Source of the DNA: Paulinella micropora
Taxonomy: Eukaryota; Cercozoa; Imbricatea; Euglyphida; Paulinellidae
Length of the DNA stretch: 64,000 nucleotides
Assembly: GCA_019918135.1 (NCBI GenBank)
Contig: WBZZ01004613.1
Span: 53,501 to 117,500 of the forward strand
Direction of reading: 5' to 3'
Numbering within the stretch: the first letter of the stretch is position 1; every line of letters begins with the position of its first letter. The notes beneath the pieces are model-generated. The model saw nothing but the letters and a program-made list of their open reading frames with translations, did no database searches and was not told the DNA's origin. The position numbers and the translations under genes are program-made. Positions 19,688-28,082 of the stretch are shown here, piece after piece.

Positions 19688-20050
19688 TCAGCCCAAAAAC
19701 TCTAGGCACACAACAATTCGCCCCGCTAAATTTCCTGTGTCAATATTTCCGCTGTCGGTTTCAAGGACTTTAAATGTATATTGTCCGTCCGTCCATCCGA
19801 CAACACCCAAATTATAACCGAGATTTGAAATGTTTGCTGTGGCGCTGTCCGCAAATGTTCCGACATATCCAATTCTATCCATGTAAAGAATTCTGGTTTT
19901 TGTCTCTGTCTGGTCGTTCATATAGTGAATAAATTTTACATTCATTTTGGTGGGTGTGAATGACATTTGAATATTTTTATTAAATGTTTTGCTTCCTCCA
20001 GCAAAATCATTGCTTAGAAAAATAATCTTTTGGTATTTATAGTCAGTCAT
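19688..20050 (-). CDS. Conserved ~120-residue protein, intact copy
   Basis: The start at 20050 (MTDYKYQKIIFLSNDFAGGS) is the one shared by all three copies; an upstream ATG at 20074 is not. The protein is beta-rich, with a conserved core NIQMSFTPTKMNVKFIHYMN and NLGYNLGVVGWTDGQYTFKV and an end RIVVCLEFLG. No transmembrane segment or known motif. The divergent Cys-rich gene starts 24 bp away, so the two must share a very compact promoter. It precedes the ATPase. I suspect a small structural protein because of the jelly-roll-like composition, but do not assign it. Confidence 0.8.
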   Translation of the reverse strand: MTDYKYQKIIFLSNDFAGGSKTFNKNIQMSFTPTKMNVKFIHYMNDQTETKTRILYMDRIGYVGTFADSATANISNLGYNLGVVGWTDGQYTFKVLETDSGNIDTGNLAGRIVVCLEFLG

Positions 20051-20074
20051 TTTGTTTTGACACGTCAAAAACAA

Positions 20075-20332
20075 ATGGTTATATTACTGATGATAAACTT
20101 TTTAATAACAAAAATATTTTCGCGGACTGCCTGCGACTTTTACTCACGGATAAGTGAAAAAAAGAATATAAGTTGTGTTTATTGTATCCAGAGCGGGATT
20201 AACTCAACAATCAAATGTATTTACAAACCAATGTCAGATTGGTGTATAAGTTTTGACGAAGCCCTGCCTTTAATGTGCTCAAATGATGATATGTGGTATA
20301 AAATACATACCTATGAATGTTCATTTCTTTGA
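20075..20332 (+). CDS. Small secreted Cys-rich protein, intact copy
   Basis: An 85-residue product. The start at 20075 (MVILLMINFLITKIFS) gives a clean signal peptide and agrees with copies 1 and 3; a start at 20030 would add an unshared basic extension. The mature part keeps the seven cysteines of copy 1 (ACDFYSR, CVYC, KCIYKP, DWCISF, LMCSN, YECSFL) with a two-residue length difference in one loop. The only other plus-strand genes nearby are far away, so this gene lies alone against the structural block. Function unknown. Confidence 0.78.
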   Translation: MVILLMINFLITKIFSRTACDFYSRISEKKNISCVYCIQSGINSTIKCIYKPMSDWCISFDEALPLMCSNDDMWYKIHTYECSFL

Positions 20333-20659
20333 AGAAGGCGATGGAAGGCATATCCCAATCAAAAGTGTTAAAATACCGACATAAGTATTAGCGACCTCAC
20401 AAGGTAAGTTCTTTTCAGATAGCCTTACGATACAAAGGGTTATAATGGAGATAATGATGCCCATTTGAAATAAGTATTTAATAAGTCGGCTGTCTGTCGG
20501 TCTGTTTTTTATACAACAATAATTCCAGTTATCTTCCAATTCGTGCTCTACTTTTTTTTCTTCATTCTTCAGTGAAATGTCTAAAACACGATTTTTTATT
20601 TCTGGAGTTAGTTCGCCATCTATTTCAATGACTGGCGGTGGTGGGTGTAATCTAGGCAT
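20321..20659 (-). CDS. Conserved two-helix membrane protein, intact copy
   Basis: 112 residues. The N-terminus MPRLHPPPP is followed by the conserved DGELTPEIKNRVLDISLK, then NRPTDSRLIK and two hydrophobic helices (FQMGIIISIITLCIV and YVGILTLLIGICL). The start codon overlaps the end of the fibre gene by 8 bp, which suggests co-expression. The 3' end overlaps the Cys-rich gene by 12 bp, antisense. Same architecture in copies 1 and 3. Role unknown; its coupling to the fibre suggests a virion or entry-related membrane protein. Confidence 0.82.
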   Translation of the reverse strand: MPRLHPPPPVIEIDGELTPEIKNRVLDISLKNEEKKVEHELEDNWNYCCIKNRPTDSRLIKYLFQMGIIISIITLCIVRLSEKNLPCEVANTYVGILTLLIGICLPSPSSKK

Positions 20660-23600
20660 TGGGAGGAAACACCACTGCTCTTATTTCTGCTAGTTGGTTT
20701 GCTTGGTCTTGTAGTATATTCATGAGATTATTATTTTCTTTTTCTAAATTAACTACTTTCTCCGATAAATGTTGAAAAGCACTGACTAATATCGGTATAA
20801 AATCTGTATATGTTATGCCTTCAAGATAGCCGTCTCCATCCTCTGCTTTCATTCCACTTTCAGATACAAATTCTGGAAATACTTTTTTTACTTCGTCCGC
20901 AATAAATCCGTGGCCTTTTTTTTCTTTCTTTTCGTCTGATTTCCAATAATATGAACAACAATTTATCTTCATTAATTTCTCGCAACAATCTCCACATTCT
21001 AATGTTTTAATATCTGATTTTAGCCTCCTGTCCGAGGAGTTTGTCCAAGCACCATTAAGCGGAATATAATTATAACTGCCTGACGGCTCGCTTGAAGAGT
21101 TTGAAGTAGTCCAAGCGTGAAGCAAACCAGTAGAAGAAACAATTACACCATAATTCGTATATCCTCCCGATTTAAAAAATAGTTGTGGGTCGTTAGTATA
21201 AGTAGGTCTTTTTCGTATTAATAAATTACCGCTGGATGCTGTTGGGATGACTACCTCTCCTGATGTATTAATGTTCATCGCCTCAGTGTAAGATATATTG
21301 TTTCCAACCGCTGTTCCTGAATTATAATAAAAAGCGAGTTTTACACCTTCTTGAATTAGAAAGTTAGATGACGCAGAAGATGATTTCCAGTTCGTGCCGT
21401 CAAAATAAGCATCAAAACTTAAATTGACATTGTCGTGTGCCCAATTCAATAAGTGAAATGTTGGATAAGCATCTGTGGATATTACTGCCTGTAAGTGTGC
21501 CCCTCCTATATTACTCGCCGTTCCGTATAATTCTAATCCACCTGTCGCCCCATTTGCTGATTTTGTTGAATTGCCTATAATTATTGGACGGCTTACATTT
21601 GATACATCTTTAGTTGTTGTTATTTTATCGCTCGTTGCCAATGTCGTTGTTGATATCCCCGCTTTGCCGTTATCACCCCACTCGCTGTTATTGCCTTCGT
21701 TGTTAATAAGCCTGATGTGCTATCAATTGTCATTGCGGTGTTAAATGTTATATTACTTCCTACCGCTACTCCTGACGCATATTGAAAAAGGAGATTAGTG
21801 CCTTTGGCTATCATAAAATTTGAGGTAGCAGAACTTGACTTATCATTAACTGCTCCGTCCCAATAACAATCAAATTTTAATGATATGTCGCTATGACTAT
21901 TGTTAATTAATTGAAAACAAGGATAATTTGGGTCGGCCGTTATAAATGCTTGTATATGTGGTCCTGCTACACTAGATGTCCCGTATAATTCTAATCCCCC
22001 CGTGTATGCCGCCAATCCTCTTGTTGTTCTTCCCAATATTAATGGTTTATCTTGTGCGATCGTTATTTTGTCACTTGTTGCCAATGTTGTTGTTGATATA
22101 CCCGCAGTTGAAGTAATTGTTGTTCCTGTTATCGTTCCGCCATTTGTTATATTGTTTGAGTTCATATCTAAGGCTCCATAAAATCGCATACCGCCAGCAT
22201 TGTTAAAACGGACAATGTCAGACGAAGCACTTTTGTTATCCAAAAGTTTTGAAATATAAAGTCCCGCCCCTTTTACATCAGATGCTACATTCGTGAATAC
22301 ATAACCTCGTTGGTTAGCTGTTCCACTTGAAGCGGTATTTAGAGTAAATAAGAAATATTAGTAATCACCCGTCGTCTGTGAAAAGAATATGTCTCCTCCG
22401 TTTTGGTTTAATATCCTCGCCCCATTATATGTTATATTTCCACCATTAATGATATCCACATTATTAAAATCGGCTTGGCTTAATAAGGTCAGTGCTTTTA
22501 CATCATTTCTTGTTCCATTAAATATCTTAATTCCTGTTATGGTTTGGTCGCCTGTTAGTTTTACATTTTGCCCGTCCAATGTGTCCGCATATCCTTTTGT
22601 TGCTCCGTCTGTTGATAATGTAGGAGTTCCAAGGTTCGCTATTTTGCTACTATTACAATCTAGCCCCGAAGCATTTACCCAACCGACAATCGCCCCGTCA
22701 ATAATAAAACTTATTTTTTTCGCAGAAATTTCAAAGTTGTAATATGTCGCTGTTTTCATATCCAAAATAGCAATTGACCCGATATTGGCTGTGGAGTTAA
22801 AAACCACGAATGTTCCTTTTGTTGTCGCATTCGTTGAATTTCCAGTTATTTCAAGGGCGCTACTAAATGTTTTAATCCCTGCTATGGTTTGGTTTCCTGA
22901 AATTTTAACTGCCGAAGTATCAAGGACAGAAACATCAACACCATCAACATTACCAACATTTGTAATCGCAAATCCTCCCATATTTAATCCAGCCGTCATA
23001 CTAGCAGTGCCGTCTAATCTAAGAAAGGGGGATGCCACATTTCTCCATTGCCCAGTGCTATAAATAAGTAGTTGATTATCTGATGCTGTTGTTATAATAA
23101 CATCGCTATGTGTATCAATACTTCCACTCGCCGACACTTTCGCCGTGTTCGTATCGTGCTCTGATAGCCAAGTTGTGATAGACCTACCATTTAGTTGACC
23201 GACATTTGTTATGCTTTGACTTTTCATATCAAGACCAGCACTCGCGTTTATTATACTGCTAAATGTCTTAATACCCGCTATGGTTTGGTCTCCTGTTAGT
23301 TTGACCACAGAAGTATCAAGGGTGGATACATCCACACCATCAACATTACCAACATTTGTAATAGCAAATCCTCCCATATTTAAACTGCCCGTCATAGCCG
23401 TTGTGCCGTCCTTTGCTAATTTTGTATCGGTATATGCTTTTGTTGAAGCATCACCATCATAGAATGGTGCTGGTAGTCCGCTAATTGCTGTCGTGCTGTT
23501 AAAATTAAAAACATTACCCGTCAATGTTATCCCACCCCCTGTTGTTGGAGCAAAAAGTATGGACGAGCCTACAAAAGATAATGGATAGCCCGTTGCACCG

Positions 23601-24603
23601 CCGGCCTCCGACGAATAGATAGAGCCCATATTATTGTTATAATTAAAGAATAATTTGCCTGTGTTTAATGGATTTGAGTCTTTTACGGCCACATAAGTAG
23701 TAAATGTTTTATTCCCTGTTATGGTTTGGTCTCCCGTTAGTTTTACCACCGAAGTATCAAGAGCCGAAACATCAATACCATCAACATTACCGACATTTGC
23801 TACATTAAACCCCCCATATTTAAATCTCCAAACATCATAGCGAGACCATCCAATCTAAGAAAAGGCGAGTTTGTGTTTCTCCATTGCCCTGTGCTATAAA
23901 TGAGTAGTTGGTTATCGGCTGGTGTGCCTGTAATTAACACATCGCTGTGTGTATTAATTGAGCCATCCGCGGACACTTTATCATTATTGTCTTCATGCTC
24001 AGATATCCAAGTATCAACATCTTTGGTATTTAATAAATTAACTCCCGTTATATTCAAATTACCGCCCATACTAATGTTTCCGAATTCATCAACATTTATC
24101 GGGAATGTTTTATTTACCCAGTTTATTGAGTTATATGTAAGATAACTATTCATCGCTATTGGTGCGGTTATGACGACATCGGTAAGTGTATCAATTGAAC
24201 CAATGGTTGTATTTCTCCATTTACCATCTACATCATTATATGTTAAGTATTGCCCTACCACTGGTGCGGATATGTTTGTGTCTATCAGATTGTATAAACT
24301 GGTTTGGTGTGGATTACTTGTATTAGAGCGGTGTTGAGTTGAGGCTTTGACTTCGTCGTTGTCCCGTACTCGTTGCTCTGTGTAGTATAAATTTTTTCCT
24401 TCTTTGATATCTGTAGTTGATTTGGTAGACAATCTTGTATCAAACCGCCCGTCAGTGTAATAAAGATTTACTGGGTCGGCGTCTTCTGGCACTCTGTCTG
24501 TGTTTAATCCTACTATATTGGTATTGGTAAGGTCTAAGTTAAGTATGTTTAGACTATCAACGGCCAACTCATTAAGGCCAGGTAAGGATTTATATTGACT
24601 CAT
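20652..24603 (-). pseudogene. Phage-like fibre with C-terminal S74 chaperone, copy 2, broken
   Basis: The frame pieces are 23800-24603, 22358-23749, 21620-22243 and 20652-21641, giving about 1300 codons. The N-terminus is MSQYKSLPGLNELAVDSLNI with a single copy of the TDGRFDTRL..TKSTTDIKEG repeat. The shaft is made of repeated VVKLTGDQTITGNKTF, SGSIDTHSDVIITT and LNMGGFAITNVGNVDGVDV blocks. The end is a well-preserved S74 domain (SDRRLKSDIKTLECGDC, YYWKSDEKKE, GHGFIADEVKKVFPEFV) and a coiled-coil tail (VNLEKENNNLMNILQDQ). S74 domains in phage fibres assemble trimers and self-cleave at the Ser-Asp; the SD is present. Breaks near 23775, 22300 and 21630. Confidence 0.9.
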
Positions 24604-24663
24604 TGTATATTATAATAAATAATTAATTTGAAAATACTCAAAATATATTAATCTTAGTATAGA

Positions 24664-25170
24664 ATGCCGTCCGCAGAAGCAAGTCGTAAGAATTGGGGTA
24701 ATGCTGTGGAAGGAATAAAAGCGAAAGCGAAACAACGAAAGATGGAGCATGCCAAAAATGCACAATACCGAAATGCTGTAAAGCAAGAAGATGAAGATAT
24801 GGAGGAACGAATAAAACAAATTGAAGAAAAGAACTTGGCGAAGGATATTATTACTGAACGAGATAATGATAGCCCAGAGGAGAAGAGTGAGAGTGAGGAT
24901 GAGGTTGATTTCACTGATATAATTGCCGAAAAGATGGCTAAGATGAAAATCAAAAGAGCGAAGGCGGAGACTAAGAGAGCGAAGAAGAGCAAGAAGATAG
25001 AGCCCGAGAGCGAAGAAAGTGAAAGCGAGAGTAGTGAAGAAGAAGAACCGAAGCCTAAGAAGGGGAAAGGAAAAAAATCTAGCAGTGTAAGTGTAAAAGT
25101 ATATAATCAATCTTCAGGTGCTAAGCAAGAAAAAAGTGATGAAATAGATAGAGTGTTTTTAAAATTTTAA
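24664..25170 (+). CDS. Acidic/basic low-complexity protein, intact copy 2
   Basis: 168 residues: a basic helical N-terminal half (ASRKNWGNAVEGIKAKAKQR), a central acidic segment with alternating Lys-rich patches (ESEESESESSEEEEPKPKKG), and a conserved tail SVKVYNQ...DRVFLKF. The tail is the most conserved part across the three copies and could be a docking peptide. It starts 60 bp from the divergent fibre gene, so the two probably share a promoter region. No homologous domain is recognised; chaperone-like or core-protein roles are possible. Confidence 0.75.
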   Translation: MPSAEASRKNWGNAVEGIKAKAKQRKMEHAKNAQYRNAVKQEDEDMEERIKQIEEKNLAKDIITERDNDSPEEKSESEDEVDFTDIIAEKMAKMKIKRAKAETKRAKKSKKIEPESEESESESSEEEEPKPKKGKGKKSSSVSVKVYNQSSGAKQEKSDEIDRVFLKF

Positions 25171-25172
25171 AT

Positions 25173-25430
25173 TCACCAAAGAAAATGATATGAGTAAAAA
25201 TTACTATACTCTGGATTATTATAAGTTAATTCGCCTTTTGAATTTTTTATAGCCTTTGCTCTTTTTCTATAATTTTTTCTTCTCTCCTTGTCTAAGTGGT
25301 CTAAGTGTGAATATAACCCTATGCGGTCTTTATAATGTTCATATCTAGTATCACCAAAATTGATAACCTTACCTTTTGGACTAATGATTTTTTATTTTTT
25401 ATTCTTAACGTTGGACTTTAAAAATCTCAT
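25173..25430 (-). pseudogene. DUF5754-like small protein with one in-frame stop
   Basis: From ATG 25430 the frame stays in phase for 86 codons but has a TAA at codon 13. After it comes KIISPKGKVINFGDTRYEHY, KDRIGLYSHLDHLDKERRKN. This matches the small NFGxxxYxHYxD...YxxHxDxxRRxxYxxR protein widespread in mimiviruses and Polinton-like viruses. The gene fits exactly between the acidic gene (ends 25170) and the integrase (starts 25441), with 2- and 10-bp spacers, on the opposite strand to both. The position is filled by a different, Cys-rich gene in copy 3. Confidence 0.6.
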
Positions 25431-25440
25431 TGTATATAAT

Positions 25441-26439
25441 ATGGACCATAAACATACAATTATTAATACACAGAATGCTGATAGCCAATTAGAAGACACA
25501 CCAACTGGAGAAGAAATTCAGAGAACAAAAGAAGAAGAAGCCCTTGAAATTCACCACCAGAAAAAGAACCCCAAAATATGGAATACGATATGGGTTGATA
25601 AACCATTAGACCAAGTCTTTCTTGACTTAGCAGATATGAGTAAGATAAAAGATAAGAAAGGTAATAAGGGTTATGCTTGGATGCTCGTTTGGATTGATCG
25701 TCATTCCAGTTTTTTAATAATCATTCCACTAAAAAATAAAACAGCAAAAGAAGTATATTATGTTTTGAAATCTATACCTTATAAACCAAAGTCAATTACA
25801 ACTGACAGCGGAGGAGAATATAAAGGTGCTACTCGTGATTATTTTGTTGAAAATAGAATTAAACACGATGTCGTTGAAGTCGGCGACCATAGAGCGCTTG
25901 CGGTTGTTGATAGAGTGATAAGAAGTATTAGGAGATGGCTTGACCTTTTATTTGAAACTAATAGAAATTTTGACTGGGTAAGTTATATTCAAGACTTAGT
26001 CAATGCGTACAATCATAAAGTTCATAGAGGAATTCAAGCCAAACCTGTGGATGTCTTTGCTAGAAGAGATAAAAATAAACAGAAAATAACACGTGATAAT
26101 TTAATAGACGAATTCAATGTTGGCGATAATGTAAGAAAGGAAAACAAACGAAATGTTTTTTCAAAAGGCGTTAAGACTTTCAGCAAAATTATTTATAAAG
26201 TCAAAGGACGAAAAGGGTTTAAAATCATATTGAATAACGATGAGTTGGTAAGCCCACGTGATTCATTGAAAACTGATTTTAATAAACCAATTGACGAAGA
26301 AAAAGATATGAAAGAGCAAACCAAAGAAGTTATTAAAGAGAAAAAGACAAAAGAATTACTTAAGAGGGAAGACATTCAACCAGAGAATATTAGGAGTAGT
26401 AAGCGAGAAAAAAAGGCAAAGGTAATATTAGATTTGTAA
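25441..26439 (+). CDS. Retroviral-type (rve) integrase, intact copy
   Basis: 332 residues from MDHKHT at 25441; an upstream in-frame start at 25360 is not shared by the other copies. The RNase H-fold core reads VFLDLADMSK, then WIDRHSSFLIIIPLKNKTAK, ITTDSGGEYKG and HRALAVVDRVIRSIRRWLD. The third catalytic position is Asp, 34 residues after the second Asp, where retroviral and most Polinton integrases have Glu. A basic C-terminal tail (VKGRKGFKIILNNDELVSPR) corresponds to the DNA-binding end. It inserts the element and makes the 6-bp staggered cut. No N-terminal HHCC zinc finger is visible. Confidence 0.92.
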   Translation: MDHKHTIINTQNADSQLEDTPTGEEIQRTKEEEALEIHHQKKNPKIWNTIWVDKPLDQVFLDLADMSKIKDKKGNKGYAWMLVWIDRHSSFLIIIPLKNKTAKEVYYVLKSIPYKPKSITTDSGGEYKGATRDYFVENRIKHDVVEVGDHRALAVVDRVIRSIRRWLDLLFETNRNFDWVSYIQDLVNAYNHKVHRGIQAKPVDVFARRDKNKQKITRDNLIDEFNVGDNVRKENKRNVFSKGVKTFSKIIYKVKGRKGFKIILNNDELVSPRDSLKTDFNKPIDEEKDMKEQTKEVIKEKKTKELLKREDIQPENIRSSKREKKAKVILDL

Positions 26440-26454
26440 GCAAAAAAAATAAAA

Positions 26455-26554
26455 GGGCTCTGTTAGAAAGAAACTACTTCCTTAGGAATTGAACCCGCAA
26501 CCTAAAATCTCAATAACCGCCTTAAACCCGTTGGTTTCCCATCCAATAGAGCCC
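26455..26554 (-). other. tRNA-like sequence bounded by a 7-bp acceptor-like stem
   Basis: On the minus strand a perfect 7-bp pair GGGCTCT/AGAGCCC encloses a D-arm-like TGG-loop-CCA and a GCGGGTTCAATTCC segment resembling a T-arm. The anticodon stem does not pair, the T-stem is imperfect and about 20 extra bases precede the 3' acceptor strand. It may be a decayed or captured tRNA or just a structured RNA. I do not call it a functional tRNA. Confidence 0.25.
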
Positions 26555-26648
26555 TACAAATGAGGCAGGAAAAATGGTATTTGAAGTATTGGCGCCAGTA
26601 TATTTTTTTAGAAAATTCTAGAAAATTCTATTTCCGTGAATATCACCA

Positions 26649-26725
26649 TGCGACACCAAAACACGGCGGTGTCGCAGTGTCGCAGGGGTTGCGACAGAAT
26701 TTCGCTTTTTTGTCGCAGTGTCGCA
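26649..26725. promoter_or_regulatory. Cluster of TGTCGCA motifs upstream of a gene
   Basis: Six copies of the heptamer TGTCGCA in 77 bp: direct at 26670, 26678, 26711 and 26719, inverted at 26649 and 26690. They end 8 bp before the ATG at 26733. Paired copies are exactly 8 bp apart. This looks like an array of binding sites, for transcription control or replication initiation near the element end. Confidence 0.55.
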
Positions 26726-26732
26726 AAAAAAA

Positions 26733-27264
26733 ATGGACTTAATTCCGAGCAGAACCAAAACTAAATCCGATTGGTTGGAGGAATACGAAATTCGTAGAAC
26801 CTGTAAGGACAGACTAAATAAGGATAAAATAAATTGCGAAGAAAGAATTTCTAAAGCAGATAAAAAAATTTCTCGTCTCGTTGAAAAGAAACAGCCTGAC
26901 ATAGTAAAACTAGAGGCTATTAATGAGATGTTGCGACGATTAAGTACTGAAAATAATGAAGTAGAGGAAGACCGACTTGTTCGCTTGAAAAAAAGAAATT
27001 GGAAAAAAAATAAACAAAGAACGAGATAATTTCTATAAGTGGAAAAATGATAATCGTGGCCAACTTTCCGCTATTGTCATGAGTAGAATTCTCGCTGGTA
27101 TTGAAAAAGAACATTTATCGTTTAATTCTTCGTTTAACAAATACTCCAGTGATGGTATTAACGAATACGTAAATGATAGCATTAATAGAAATATTAAACG
27201 TGAACATAATAGGAATATGCACAGAGTCTTCAGAACCGAGAGTGCGGATAGCAACTCGGATTAA
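26733..27264 (+). pseudogene. TIR-proximal coiled-coil protein, frameshifted
   Basis: The start MDLIPSRTKTKSDWLEEYEI is followed by a charged coiled coil to 27029. The next phase continues (NNFYKWKNDNRGQLSAIVMS) and closes with NRNIKREHNRNMHRVFRTES at 27264. One base near 27015 breaks it; the poly-A-rich context is slippage-prone. A protein of similar design and position (xNLIPxxxKxKxDW start, coiled coil, C-terminal NMNRALR/NMHRVFR) is encoded at 37606-38070 in copy 3. Function unknown. Confidence 0.6.
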
Positions 27265-27391
27265 AAAAGACTTTGTAATAAATGGTTTTCTTAAAAACCA
27301 AGGGGTTCAAACCCCACTCTCATTCAGAGAAATTTCTATTACACATACAATTCATATTATCGATATGAATTTTTTGTGTGTGTAATAGAAT

Positions 27392-27877
27392 ATGGGAGAG
27401 CCGAATGAAGTAGCGGAGGGAGTTGGAGCAATCAACCTCGCGGAGGGTGGTAAGTCCTAATTTCCATTGTTTCTCTTTAATGATAAATGATGATTTTGAT
27501 TTGTCAACATTGGTGTGTATGTAGGTTTTTGGAAACCTTGGGCGGAAGTTGAAGACAAAGCCCCAGAAGATATGAAGAACCCAAAACTTGTGAGGGTTCC
27601 ACGAGATTTCGCTCAACTCGGAAAAGAAAAAATAACTTCTTTTCATGCTGAGAGAAAAAAATTTGTTCGCAACCCCACTGAGAGAACTGAGAGTTTTTTA
27701 TTTGCTTGGGTTTCCCGCGATGAAACGATGAAGAATCCAAGAAAGAAAAGTTTCTTTCTGGCTTCTCTTGGCAAGGAAGAGGAGGAAATTCTCGTATTTC
27801 CTTCTCTTTCAGCCTTGACGAAGAAGGTTGGAGGTGATAAAGGTTCAATCAATTGGGTTGTACCACTTGAGATGTAA
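27392..27877 (+). CDS. TIR-proximal protein with a probable 75-nt spliceosomal intron
   Basis: Exon 1 is 27392-27449 (MGEPNEVAEGVGAINLAEG). Exon 2 is 27525-27877 (FWKPWAEVEDKAPEDMKNPK onward, ending NWVVPLEM). The removed stretch begins GTAAGTCC and ends GTATGTAG. Joining restores one phase-1 frame of 136 codons, whereas without splicing the first frame stops at once. Exon 2 matches a gene at 38360-38853 in copy 3 (FFxx...EITVFPSL...SINxxxP). It is the last gene before the right inverted repeat. Function unknown. A spliced gene implies nuclear transcription. Confidence 0.65.
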
Positions 27878-27932
27878 AGTAAGTCAAGTTTATTCTAAAT
27901 TTGACTTTGTTTATTAAAAGGGGTTTTCTCTC

Positions 27933-28076
27933 AGCGCTCGTGCGGTGGGGCTCTTTATGGTGTTTTGTGCTCTTGTATTGATTGTTTGCCAAATCAATAG
28001 GAGAAGAGAAATGAAATTTATGAGGTCGTTTTAAGGCACGAAAAAACGACCCTTGTAAATTTCATATTATACTACT
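27933..28076 (-). repeat. Right terminal inverted repeat of copy 2
   Basis: 144 bp, inverted match to 7693-7836 with two mismatches. Its outer end reads ...ATTATACTACT, the complement of the left AGTAGTATAAT. Confidence 0.95.
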
Positions 28077-28082
28077 GCTCAG
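28077..28082. repeat. Right target-site duplication GCTCAG of copy 2
   Basis: Identical to 7687-7692. Removing the element and one copy would rejoin a plausible empty site reading TTGCCAGCTCAGCGCCCT. Confidence 0.92.

Larger units (their letters stand above)
7693..28076 (-). mobile_element. Complete Polinton/Maverick-type element, copy 2 (20,384 bp)
   Basis: Two 144-bp terminal inverted repeats starting AGTAGTATAATATG and a 6-bp direct duplication GCTCAG delimit the element exactly. Inside are protein-primed DNA polymerase B, retroviral-type integrase, packaging ATPase, Ulp1-like protease, major capsid and penton-like genes, the hallmark set of Polintons, plus an S74 fibre and several lineage-specific small genes. 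It is drawn on the minus strand because the capsid block reads leftward. The polymerase, penton, protease, core protein and fibre frames are broken, so it is probably not autonomous as sequenced. Confidence 0.96.
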
